A DNA stretch of 64,000 nucleotides, from positions 62,001 to 126,000 of the forward strand of contig QZCP01000235.1 in assembly GCA_003956705.1 (NCBI GenBank), written 5' to 3'. This document shows, one piece after another, positions 21,734 through 36,100 of the stretch. The first letter of the stretch is position 1; each line of letters starts with the position of its first letter. The translations under genes were made by a program, and so were the position numbers. The notes under the pieces are model-generated. The model searched no databases and was not told the DNA's origin. It was given only the letters and a program-made list of their open reading frames with translations. Source of the DNA: Brevipalpus yothersi. Its lineage: Eukaryota; Arthropoda; Arachnida; Trombidiformes; Tenuipalpidae.

Positions 21734-24700
21734 ATGGAAAACTCTATTGATACCAATATAATTCTCATCAATATGAGAATAATATTTAATTGTGCCAAAC
21801 ATCGGCCATCATTATTGTTATTAATACTCTACAGTGTACTTGTGATATTCATCACCGAATCGTGTTCATTTCCATCAACTCAACTAGATCATCTTCATCA
21901 TGAGAAGCATATGAGCGCTAATGTAGTGCATCGATCGGATAAGAACTTAACAATCAAGTCAAGTGCCCTCAAAACTGTTCGCTCACCAACATCATCACCA
22001 ACATTACCATCTTTTCCTACTTCTTCTTATTCCTATTCTTCTCCATCGACTGCATTTTATTCCTCTTCTCCTTCATCTTCTTATTCTTATTCTTCTCCTT
22101 ATAATTTATCTACTCACCATTCAACAATCTATTCCATCAATATCTGTGGTATTTGTTGGTGCAATAAGCAAACACAAGATCCAAAGAATCCTAAATATAC
22201 GCTTACCTGTCAAAAAGAGAATATATTAACCCATTTTCCTGTGATTCCTGATCCACAGTATCGTAATGGAATAACGGAAATGTAAGCCCAAATACCTTCA
22301 TGTCATTACAATCAATTCTACCATTGCCAATTCATTCTCTCTCTCTTTCTCTTTCTCTTCCATTTCTCTCTTCTAATCCATTTCATCATGACCTCGTCTT
22401 TAGACTCACCAAACCATCATTACCCAATCATTGAAGCTAGCAAAAGAATAATATTAGAGTTCGTTGCAACGATAATTTTGTTGACGTTTTCATCTCTCTC
22501 TCTCTCTGATTTCATTTCAATTCAGTATCTTGCAATGATCATTGTTGCTGGTGGTTAACAGTGATGTTGACTTGTCTATTCAACACAAAAATTGACGCAC
22601 ATAATCTTTCTCAATCATCTTCTTATAAACAACAACAATGCAACTCACTTGTGGCTACCCAGATAGTCATTGACTTTCTTTACCATCATGATTACTGTCA
22701 CCCAAAAGTAGCTATATACACAGACTTTGACTTCCTATTTCACTTTCTTTTGCTTTCTCTCTCTCCATGACTTCTAGTTGAATGAGACTAGTAAACATCC
22801 TTCTCTATCTCTCTCTATCGTTGAATTGCTTCTTCATGTTTCCGTTTGCCTGCAGATTCAATCACCATTCTTATTAAGTGATACATGTGTTTCGGGAGGG
22901 AAACCGTTATATTATCGAAAAACGATGGGGGATCAATTGCTACATGATTCCTGCTTCCTTGTGCTTTAATTTTATTTATCATCTTATCAACTAAGATCGA
23001 TTTTCCAATTGTATTTATCTTCTCTATCACCTGAGAATGAAACTTTTCTCGAAAAAAATCCTCATCATAGACGATTTCTCCTTCCCATTCGCAGAATAAC
23101 TTGAGATCATTGCAATGCTTCACCATTCTCTTGGATTGCAAAAAATACTACATCATATGTACATCATATTGTTTGAGGCATTTAGAGCTTATGATTGAAA
23201 TTCAACGCTCAGGATATGGAGCAATAGATCATCTATTTTCAAAACCTCCAAAATCACAAAGACTTCCAATAAATGCATGTACTAATTGCATCAGCAAATT
23301 TGGTTGATGATGATCGTCATCATCACTCAATTGCATAAGTCATATATATATTTTCCATGAGATCTAATTGGATATGATGACTCAACAAATGACCACATCT
23401 ATTAAAGAATGAACGAAAGAGAAAGAGTGTGTAAAAATCAATTCCTCAATCAATTGTATAGCTGATCAGCCTATTTAGGTGTATTTTTGTAACTGAGAAC
23501 TTTGATGAGGAAAATTTTCAACTTCATTGTATTTCTCTTCTATGGCAATTCTTTCTCTCTCTCTCTCTCTCTCTTGCTCTCTCTCCCTTATCATCAAGTT
23601 GATTCACTGCATCACCTAAATTGTTCACTATCAACACTTCGTAGTCAGCCATTGAACAAGCTGTTGACTGGAGTAAACATGTTGATTCCAATGAGATCAT
23701 CATCCATCTTCGAAATAAATTGAGAAGAAGAAGATGGAGAATGAACGAAATGAAAAGAGTAATCAGAATGATAGAAAACAAGGTCTTATTCGAAAAAGAT
23801 GGTCTGATACTGTACCATATGACCGTTAAGCCATCTTATTCATGACTTGTTGCAAAATTGTCAAACGATTTACTCTTTACCAATCAATCATGATGAAAAC
23901 AGTGTGGGTTAAAATATTGTCGTACTGGAATGAGAGGTTTTGAGTGGCCAATGGTTAATATGATGACATGTGATAAAGATTTATTTCTATTCCTTTTCTT
24001 GATATTATAAATATAGTTCATTCCCTATCAGCATTTAGATAGATTTTTCCACAATCCTGTTTAGTTTTACAGTTAACTAAGTTTGTAAATTTCAGATTTG
24101 CAATTAGGAATAGAGAAAATTTGATTTTCTCAACGATTCTTGGTAATCTATTTGATTGGTCAGCCCAAAATTGCTTTACTTTGTTTTTTGGTGACGTAAT
24201 CTTTGAACACAAAAGTCTTACGTTTAGCAGAATTCGATTATTCTTGGAATTTTCTTGAGAATGCTTTCAAAGTTCATGAAATATGCTGACTTATCATGGA
24301 TTGAAAAATGTTCACTTGTTATCACGAGCCCAAGAGTTCGTGTATTGAATGCGTTGAAGAGTTTCCGAGGAATAAAAATAGGTACTAAAGAAGTTGATTG
24401 GTCAGTAATTCGATTTGAGTAAGCATTTTATTCCCTAGAAATTTGATCGATGATAAAACTCAGCAGCAAGTGATTATCTGCTCTTGGGTGCTCAAAAAAA
24501 TTCCCCAGAATCTTTGTTGGAAAATCTATTTTTCGCATAACAATTCAACTGAACAATCTTGCTTACTTGTGTGATGAAAGCTTGTTCAACAGTCGATCAA
24601 AGCGATTTGGAAGGCTTTGTGCGTAATTAATCGAATGAAACTCGATGGATTATCTGTTTTTCTGCTGATTATTCGAAAATTGCCCACAATTGTCAGACAT

Positions 24701-27208
24701 CACTTTTGTCTCGTTGATTGTTTTCCTTTCATGAGCTTAGAGAATAATCCAAATCTTGTAAGAATTGGGTTCTAGCATCACATCTTTTCTGTCCTTTTGC
24801 GTTCCATAGACTTTTGTTATTGTTGTAAAATCAGCTGTTCAATGTAGCCATGAGGAATGAAGGATCCTTATCAACATTATCGATGAATGAATCGATCAAT
24901 TCTTTGTAATTTCATAGGTTTTCTCAGTTGTTCCATATCTTTCATCTTCCAGGGTTTTATTTCCAGAAGAGAGATCGTTTTTCCCTCCAATAATGAAGTG
25001 AAACCCTTTTTCAACCAGAGATAACTAATTTTGAAAACTATTTGTTAGCTATGCATAGTAAAAAATTCTGTCTTATTTGGTACAATGATTGATCACAATC
25101 CGATTAGCCTATTCAATCAGAATTGGAAAAAATTATTTGAATCACGAATATTTTTATTCATTTTATCTAAAACATTTTTTCTAATCGTGTTTCTCTTTCT
25201 TCTCTTCTCTCTACCTTAGAACACTCGAAAATCAACGAGATTTGGTACGATTAAGAGCAAAAGAACTCAGCTTGTATCCAAATCTGACAGATTTGTAAGT
25301 ATTACCATAAAATACATTCAAATCCTCATCTTTGATGAAAAAATTTTTACCCTACCAAAACCCTATCTATCTATCTTCAAAATTCTTCCACAATCGAATT
25401 GAGAACACACAATATACCCAAAAAACACACACACACACATACGCATAAAACTAGACTTCAAAGAGTGTGTATTAACCACTCTCTCTTTATTTGTAATCGA
25501 GGCTCAATCAACTAAAATATATACACGCTATTTGATCAGCCTTTTGCCTTGTATCCAGTGTTCCAGTCTACATAGTCTAACGTCATTTCTGTTTACTAGC
25601 CTAAATAATTGGAGAGAGAAAGAGAGAGAGAATGAAAAAGAGAGATCTCGAAAATGCCAAATCATTTTGTGTTCATGCTTACCAAAGCGAATTGTGTGTA
25701 TATATATGCGAAGGTATATGGGATGAAGTAGAAGTATTAGTGGTTAGAAGCATGCATTCGATCATCAATCGCACTTATTCTGAACCTTTGTACTGGATGA
25801 TTTTCTTTATTTTCTTCATCATTCTCTCTCTCTCTCTCATCTTTCTATGTCCAAATGCGAATTGCGATTATCTTCAAGACATTGTCTTACACTCAATATG
25901 TTCAGCTACTTTTCCAGTCATCATCTTCCAGCTTCGGCTGGTGTCGAGATTAATGATGATAAGTGATGAGAAGTAACTGTTGGAACATATAATTGCTCTT
26001 CAAGGAGAAAGAGAGAGAGAGAGAGAGAAGAAGAGGAGGAGGAGAGAGAAAGATGAGATGAGAAAAGAAGCGCCAATAATGTTTGTGTGGATTCTCTTCC
26101 CCACTGGAATCAGAGTCCGGGTAAATGTCATCAAAATGCAGGGAATTAATAGTTTTATCAACTTCTTGTTGTGTCATCTGTTCGGAGATCAAGTGGAGAG
26201 AGAGATACCATAGAGATGTGGTGCGGAACAAAAGTTAATCAGTCATTTTGTTGTCATCACTTATTTCGGATCATAATGAAACATCTTTCTTTTTCCCAGG
26301 GAAAAACTATAATATGTGTGCATGTGAATCAGTGGCATGATATCTGTGTGTGTGCAGAGGAGAGAGAAAGAGAAAGCTGTTCAGCCATGAATTTTTCATC
26401 CCATCGAGTGGTTCATGTGATTATTCTAGGAATATCACCGATAAAATTTAACTGATGATGGGAGAGAAAGATCAGTAACATTAGTATGAATCTTTGCCCT
26501 AGAGTAACATACAGTACACATATAAAAGCATGTATCTTGATTTGAGCACTAATTGCGACCACAAAAATGTTTCATTTACGGTTGGATGAAGCATTTCTTA
26601 TTCACCAATCTGCAGAGTGTACAATTATTCAGGGTTGAAAGAATAATCGCGAAAAGTTTCTCACTTTTGTTCAAAAATGTGTGGAAAGCAGCCTCACTCT
26701 CTCATGAAATCAAGGAATTTCAGCTACCTTGCTCATGATAATTTATATCTGTATGTGTTGTGTTTCATTTAGTTGGAAAAGAAAGAAAGAAAAAAGTGTA
26801 TTTGAAAAGAGAGAAAATTTTCAGATAAAATATTCAGTCAACCGATGTAGAGGAGCTTACCACTAATTAAGTAGCATTTATGGATACATTCAGATTCTCA
26901 GCACACTATTTATTCATGATTACATCTAAGTTTGGCTCAAGTGCTGATACTACCTAGTTGCAATGCATATGACAACAATTTCCCAGCATCTCTCTCTCAA
27001 CAATGACCTCAGCCATTATTTCTGGAGGATCTTTATGAATCTTTGTGTATGGGGTCTTTGTATTCAATATTCTCTTGAAAAATTAGCGAGAAAGAGAATA
27101 AAGTGAAAAGAAGAAGAAGGTTTCTCTGGAATTTTGAACAAAAAAATGATGACAATTTCTATCGTTTTGCTTTGAAATACCTCAAATTGATCTCCACTTG
27201 AGCCTCTG

Positions 27209-27287
<79 letters not shown>

Positions 27288-28369
27288 AATTGTTATCAAC
27301 ACTTCATGAACGATTGTCTCTCGGTTTGATGTTCATTTTTTCTCTCTCTCTCTTGGCTTATTTAGCCTTCTCCTCATCCAACCGTATCAACTACATTGCC
27401 CGGGAATGACGTCGACATTCATTCTATTCATTTCTTTTTTTTTCATACCGAATAATGATTAGATATTGATTTCAGTGCCCTGTGCGTTTAAGTAAGGCAA
27501 CTCTGCACGATACATGCATTTTTATTCCTTCTCTCAATCAAACTTCTGGTAAGCATGAGAGATGAAGTATTCTTATTAACCGGCTGAATCTGCATTCAAA
27601 ATATGCATTTACGTAATCGAATGATCACTGATCTTGGATCTTGAATGTTTGATCAAAATTTTCTTCTTTTCACATCATCACAATCCAAGCCACTGATATT
27701 GCTTTGTGTCAAAAGTTTTGAGCGCAACATGATAGCATTTATGTACAGAAACATCGTTCATATCATAATTTCATTCGTTCACCTTGTGAAAAGCATTCCA
27801 ATTCTTTTGTAGCACCCATGGAGATCTGAAGGAATTTTTCTGTCAAATATTGTATTTTTTCAATATCTCTCTTAAATTCTCTCGGATTCATTTGCCTTAA
27901 AATATGAGAAGAAGTTCTATGAACTCGAAGAAAATTTGATAACAGTCCACTTTTCAAATTATCATCTACCATGGACAACCGTAATTGCAATGATCACGGT
28001 AGATTGAAATTTGCCTTCTAATTTGGGGAACAAACTTTCCAAGATATTCTCAGAACCAGATATTGAATGTTCTAAACATTCCACTGTAATCTTTGCCATT
28101 TCTTTTTCTCTTCTCTGTTCGTTTTGTGGCAAAAAGTAATTCATTTCTGTTAGCGTGATCCTCTTGGCAACCATAAGCCCATAAACGTTCCCCTTTTCTC
28201 AAGTAACAATTCAAAACTTTTCCTCTACTTTTATCGAAATCATTTTCTATTACAATCGATTGTCCTCTAATGAATTTTTGCCAACATACGGAATATTGCC
28301 ACAATTTTTTGATTCTTGACATTCTTCAGTTTTTCTTTCTAATTTAACCGAATGATTGTTCTGTCAAGC

Positions 28370-28428
<59 letters not shown>

Positions 28429-30079
28429 CATTTTGTAATTCAAAATCAATGTACTGCAAATGAAGTTTTTGCTTTTTATCTTTCTTTCTTTTTCTCTCTC
28501 ATATGACTCATTTAGACTCATTTTTATTGTTCTTGAGAGAGAAATTGATGGAAGATTGATGGATGTACTCAATCCATTGGAGACACAACTTTACCCTGGA
28601 TTCCATGGCTATTTTTGACCATCTACTGGACATAGTAACAACGGTCCTCAGGGTATTTCAGTTGATTGCTACACTGCTCTTACCGTTAGCATATCATTCA
28701 CTGTTTGTCACTGGGCTTCCTACAATTAAGCCTTAATTTGTGTCTGAATATTAGCAATAGCTTTGGGTGCAAATCTGGCAAACAAAATGCTTACATCCAC
28801 AAAAGTCAAACAGTCATTAGTAAACTGCTACTGAATACTGATTGCAATCATCCCAATGGCTCAGAGAGAGAGAGAGACTATATCATTTGGAAAAGCAAGG
28901 AAAAGAGAGAGACTTGGTTAGTGTTGATATTATTATTGACTATGGCCAGGGTTTCACACACACTTCTATAATCCATTAGTGGCAATAGAGATAGTTATTT
29001 TTCGAACAATATTCATCTCATATACCACAATAGTTGAAAAAGTAAGAGTACAGGAAATGTTTTTCTAGTATTTCTCTTTCTCTCTCTCTCTTTGTAGTGT
29101 TATTCTTTGAATGATGATTCATTCTGTTACCACTTTGCGTGTCTGTGTGAGTATTTCGAAATGGTATTTGCAAAGCTGTGAACAGAGCAAATAGGTCAAG
29201 GTTCTTGGGGGATATCCTTCGTAAATGAACTTCTAGATTGTTGAAAAGGGAGAGCAAAAAAACAATGCAATTATTCGCATTTTTGCTTCTTTTGGGTGCA
29301 TATTCTTGAGGATCATTTGCGAACGACTATTAAGACACCTAAGCATTTGAGTCGTTGATCTTACGTTTGTAAATCTCTATTACCGCTGTAAGCTTATTCA
29401 TATTTGATCTCTTGTGTGTTTTTTCCCTAAGATTCGCTCGATATGTGTACACATGAAACTATTCCATTGCTAATAGATTAACGGTTTGTCCAGACTTGGG
29501 TGATAGTGGAGAGAGAGAAAGAACAGAAAAAACCCAACTCATTGTATATGCACTTATTTTGGTTACCAAAGCTTGCACAATAATTGCATGATGCATATCA
29601 TGGAGTATAGCAACCTGCAAGATAATGATACATACACACATATACACATATTTAGCTATACACTTTGGTGATTCTTTTCCCTAGCCAAAGAGGAAGAGAG
29701 GAAAATTTTTTTATCATTCATTTATTTTTGCATAAATATTTGGGTTCAAAACTGCTTTACATTATCAGTTGTGATGACTACCAGAAAAGAGAGAAGAAGA
29801 AGAGAGAGAGCCCGAAAATCGTTACCAATCAAAATGAAGAAGCTAATAAAGCTCATAAGTAGCAGTACCAGGCGTTGTCAAGCATGATCTTCAGCTATGA
29901 TTTGATTACAATCAATTGAAGAGGCATCCATATCAAGGATACATCAGTTGCCATCAATCAGTAGCCTCTTCCAATACATTTCTCTCTCTCTCTCGCTTTT
30001 GAAATCAAGAGTACTCACCGTTAGTTTGCTCTGATTTTATCCCATGACTTTTGAATTTGATTCACTTTCTCTCTTCCTT

Positions 30080-30118
<39 letters not shown>

Positions 30119-33100
30119 GAACTCCCACAAAAAGCCTCTCTCTTCATGTAGTTTCATGGCATGTTTTTCAGTCCCAGTTGGACTTATTTCGTTACACTTT
30201 TATTGCAACGACCGGAGATTGAATAAATGTTGCAACTACTGGGAGCTGCTAGCATCTTCATTCTCTTTCTTTCTCTCTCTCTCTTCCACTCTATGGTTGA
30301 TTCAGCTTCAACAAGATAGAACCATTATTACTGTTGCCGTTGATGATGATAGATTTACATTAGAGAAGTGCTTTGGAGTCCAATAATCGTTGGACGTAAG
30401 AAGAACCATCACCATGGAGCCCATGTGATGATTATTATTAGGGAAAGAGAGAAAGAGAGAGAGAGAACACACAGTTTCACTGTTCCTCGATTGTTGAGAC
30501 AAATTTTCATTCAAACTTATCCCCTTCATGAAACGCATTGAAATCATTTCAGAATGATTCTTCTCATACCCACTTTTCACATTTCGCAAGATGCTAAATT
30601 GTTTGTGTGAGTGTGTGTGTCTTCTTCTTAGAATGACGAATGTTTCATCATTGATTTTGCACAATCTTCCTCTCCTCTCTTTACCATATACACATACTAC
30701 ATAGATATATATTCACATAGACACATAATCGAAGTGGCTAATAGAGTAAAGAAGTATCTTCCTTCTGCACTTCTTGCCCCCTACGTATGATGTACAGGAA
30801 ACACTCACACTGGTTACTGATAAAGTTCATCGAAAAAAAATATATCGTGATATACATCAACCAGCTTCACTCTTTTTTTTACAAATAAAGTGAGAGGCAG
30901 AGAGATGGCTCATATTTGCAGTATATTCATTTTATGGTCCCTGCAAATAGTGTACATATATATATATGCTATGGGTGAAAGTCATATTCTGGGTAGCAAG
31001 GACATTGACTTGACTGGGAAGAGATTTTCTATTTGAACGATATCTATGGACGTTTCCATGATCTAACAATATCATCCTGTCAACAATGTCTTTCCACTTA
31101 GCTTTTGACTTTATCTTTTCTTTTCCTTCTTCTTTTTTTCCATCATCCTGATCAGCGTGACATTGGATCAATATATATACTCACATTTATAAATATATAT
31201 AAATCTTGTGTAGTTAGGTCTGATCGAGTTTAACTGTACTTTTCTCGATTTGGACAACAAATTTTTTACATTAGCTCTTCTTCCCACTATAAATGATATT
31301 TCCTCTGACAGGTTAACTATTTGAACTGTTGCTACTATTTCATTTGATGTCAAGAATCATCCCTTATTGTCAAGAATCATGCACTTCAGGAAGAGAAACG
31401 AAAAAAAAATGTCAAGATCTGAGAATATTGTGACTCGAAGTACATGTACATGTATTCCAAGGTATATTGAACAAAGTTTTCCTACAGATTCTAGGGTTTG
31501 CTATGAAAGAGAAAATCCATTCCTGTGGAACGAAAACTTTATGCAATTTTTTTATTTTGAGCTAGTTATTTGAAGTGAATATTTGTCATTTTCGATAAAA
31601 TATTTACTCCAGGTACATATGCATATCAGTATTTTTGGATAAAACAGTTGACACATACTCTTGTCCCTGAAAAAATTTCAAGCTCAGGAACAATTTTACA
31701 TGGAAAATCAATTCAAGTATTCACAAGTGTTACGAGAACTGATTCAAATTGAACATGAATTCTTTCCACCAAGATTACTTAGAATTTTGCTTGTTGAAAC
31801 TTTTTTGGGAATAAAATTCTAAAAGAGCAACCAATAAAGATATGCTACACCTCATACTAGGCTCATAGCTAGGCTTGTGAAAGAGCTGAATGGATCAGAC
31901 AATTATCTGTGGCCAACGATATTACCTTTATATACGCTCACGATGCATGCTGACTGATGCTTATCCAGGAAACCTTTTCTTAAGTACTCAAGTGATCCCA
32001 GAAGAAGGAAAGAAAAATCAATACCCGATATCTATAGGAGGTGAAATGAACTTTTATCTGGTAAAACTAATTGGTCTATTGAGTTGTTGGTTGAACATTA
32101 TTATGTGGCCTTCAATTTTTGGTGCACTAGTTTCCTCAATTGATATGCCCTCAAATTGAGTAAGTGATCACTGTGATGTGTATTTTGAGACTTATTTTAC
32201 CTTCTAAAGTCTTTGATTGGTTTCCACTAGAACAATGGTCTAGATATATTTATGTGTATGTGCAAAGTTGTATGTTATGTACTTCATGACAGATTGAAGA
32301 ATATATCTATATATATTGCTGGATAGACCGGAGTTTTTACAGATTTTCTGAATCTTAAATTGATTCAAAAGTTTCATCAAGATCAGCCATCTCACCAACA
32401 TTGTACTTGTCAATAAATTTTGGTGTTCATTTGTATTGATGTTTTCAGAGTCATTTCCAAGACTGGTCTCACAACCCTGGAAGAGGATACATTTCGAGGC
32501 AATCTCAAATTAGCTAAGATGTGAGTAAAAATATTTGCAAAAATTTTTCCAGGCAATTCATTGGAAGAGATCAATTTGACTTCATTATCATAATACTTGA
32601 TCCCTAGATAGTGCCCTAGTATATAGTATATTCCAACAGTGATCATATTGATCATGATAATCTTTCAACTATCCAGCCATTCATCGATTTCAGAACTTTC
32701 TACAACTTCATAATATTGTATAACTGTTTTTTTGCACACAGAGAATTGAAGAACAATAAGATTCGTGTGTTGCCCTGGGAACTTTTCCAAAAGTTACTCA
32801 ACTCAAAAACACTCTCAATTCTGTGAGTAAGATTTTCTTTTTTTCTACCTCTTCTTGGGGTTTATTTTTTTCTCGCCTTTTTCTCCTCTGCTTGAGCATG
32901 AAATTCTTTATATTGAAACTTTTTCTATTCAATTCTCTTTACATTCTTTCTCTTCTCATCCTTCTAGAACTATAACGGAAAATCCATTAGCGTGTAACTG
33001 TAGCAATAAGTGGATTCAGCGAAGAATAGCTGATGGACTGTATGTTGGTCCATATTGGGACAAGATAACATGCATTACACGGAATGGGATCGAAAAAAAT

Positions 33101-36100
33101 TTACAACAAGTTGACATTCCTGGCTGTGGTGAGTGGATGAAGAGAAAAAATACACATGATCAAATAGAGAGAAAAAGAATTCAACATCTTTCTTATTGAA
33201 TTCTTTCATATCAGAATGAATAGCATTTATTCCCCCAGGCAATGCTGCTTGGTAAACTTCAATTCTCTAGTTCAAGGTTGAGGAACAGATCTTGGATTCT
33301 CTCTCCGCTAAATATTGCAAATTTGCACATCAACGGTGGGAATGAAGAGAATGCCAAGATATCCATTCAGAATGAGTGAAAATTTTGCATGTTAAAATTC
33401 GAAAACCTTGGTGAAAATTTCTATATCCCACATTTTGTGGAACTTTTCAAGGACATCATTTCAAAGAATGGAAAAAAATATGTAGATGCATGAAATATAT
33501 TCACACCACAAAAGTATACATATAGTTCTTAATCTTTTTTCTTTTTTCGTCTACTCTTCCATATTAGATTTACCATCTGTATCTATTTATCCAAAACGAA
33601 TTGTGATACAAGAGAATGAATCTGTTTCTATCACATGTAATGTCACTGGTAATCCAGCTTCTAGGTAAGATTTTCCAGGAATTCCAAAAATTCCAAAATT
33701 GAATAACATGAGTTTCTTTTTTTTCTATCATGAAAAAATAGGGTCTCATGGGTAATTGAAGATGAATTTAAGAGCGTCAAACGTTCATTGAAGAGATCAA
33801 ATATCGAAAGACTTGAATATGAAAACACATCTATCATTGTAGATGCAATTTCTGGTCAATTATCTATAGCATTGCAAAATCCCAATACAACTAATACATT
33901 AACAATCGACAATATAACTGGGCCCGATACGGGTGTTATCAAGTGTGTTGGTGAAAATATTGCTGGAATGAAAGAAGATGAAACCATTGTAATTGTCAAT
34001 GGTGAGTATAGATTGGCAATTTCCGAGTTATATTACAATTTCAAGAATCGTTAAGATGATAGGCTAAGATGAAAGTTGCTCCAACGATCGTTTATCTCCA
34101 TCAAAAAACAAGACTGTGATCTGATTTTCTTCTTCTTCCCTTCTATTGTCAAGGTAAACCGAGAATTGATTCTCTGCAAACTCGAAAAAGATTCTATTTT
34201 TGTATTGAATATAGAATAATTGGTGTTCCTAATTCTACAAGAGAATGGTTCTTCAATGGTGAACCTCTTATTGAATCTGATAAAATTATTGATCTCGCCG
34301 ACCCTACATCTATAAAACAGCCGCATCTAGTGAAAGGTAAGAAAGAAGATTCATTAAAATACTAAATTGAAATGATCCCAGAGATTCATCAAAACCGAAC
34401 AGAGCAACCGATGATTATCATTTAAGGCATTGCAAAATGAAACAATAAAACAGAGTTCTGGTTAATTTTTACTGTATTACGATCAAATGTTACAAAATTA
34501 TTTTGAAGAAAGAGAAACAATCATTTCTCAGATATTAATCGATAGTCTATCAACTTTTCATGACTAGAGAAATATTGATTGAACTTTCTGATTTTGTTTC
34601 AGGCTGCTTACAGATTGTCAAACTCGTGGAATCCAATCTGGGTAACTATACTCTAGTCGCCAACAATACTTATGGTCGAGTTGAGAAAACCATATCAATC
34701 GATCATGAAGTTGGTAAGTCTACAGGGTAGAACTGAAAACAAATATTTCTCTGAAGAGATGAATCTCCCAGGGATGGATTATTTTCAACAAGAGTCTCGG
34801 AGAAGAAAATTTTCACTGGATGCTGCTTTCGAGAGGTTTGATTAAATTGTACTTGATGAAGATCAATTAACCTTGTAAAGTAAGCAAAACAGCCATCACA
34901 TGTCAGGTATAGAACTAAGCTTGATTAAATGGAGACAATGTTAACTCATTTCATGATTATCTTTCAAGCCTCAATCGAGAGCTTCCCAGTTCAGTTTCAG
35001 ATTTAGCTGAGGATCAAAATTCGATGTGACAAATCTCAATACCAATAATAACGAAGTCTTTTCAGTTCCCTCTGGATCAGATTCTCAAGTTTTTGTTGCT
35101 CTTCTAATTCCAGTTGGTCAATTTTTTGGACACTTACCGATGTCAGGCAAGCCCTGGGATGCTTCAAGCCCCAGTGCCAATGGAGCCCTGGTAGATAATC
35201 CAGGACAATCGAATTCTGGTCTTTCATGGTCTTCTAGGAGAGTAAGTAGACCAGTATCTCATGGATATGCCTTGTAGATCGAAATTTCATGGAATCAAAG
35301 TGAACGAAAGACAATTGGCTCAATTAGAGTCACAAATCGATTTTTTATCTGTTTTCGGTGCAGTATATAGCCCAGAAAAATTCATCTCGACCCTATTTAT
35401 ACTGATAGCTACAATTATTAGGTCATTATTTTTACTCTTTCTTCAGAAATATCTCTTTTCTTTTCAATTCATTCTCTACTGTATTTTGAAAATTTTCTCA
35501 CAATTGAATGCCCATAATTGCTTTCGTAAGCCAATAAGGTAGGCTGTTAGAGGGAATATCTTTTCTTATTCACAGTTGGGTTCTTCAAAATTTGTTCAAT
35601 GTATGCCCTCCGTTCTCTCTCTCCAAACTTCTGGAAAAACAGAGAAAATAATTGATATAACTCGTGTATGGACAAATATGAAGAAAAAATGGATCAATAG
35701 AATTGGCAAAATGGCTTAGGGTCTTTTTGACATGGTCCTAGGAAACTGTTGATTTCAAGTGGAAAGAGGAATATTTAGAGTTCCCATAGAGCCTCTTAAG
35801 TATACACACAAAATTCTTTGATTCCTCTGAATTTCTTAGTTTTCACTCGTGAAAGTTCTAGCTATAGGTGGAATTCAATTTTTCTCATACGACTTGTGTG
35901 GATTCTTTGCTCACCTGCAGTACTTGAAAGAATCGATGAGAAAAGAGTAGACCACTACTGAGAACTTAAATTTTGTTTTTCATTGACTTGAACATGATTA
36001 TCTTTCCATTAGAATCTCATACAGCTCATATTTTTAAACAGATTGTTCTATCGATTGGCTTGCTTGGAGCAATTCTTCTTCTCTCATCCATTTTGCTCGC

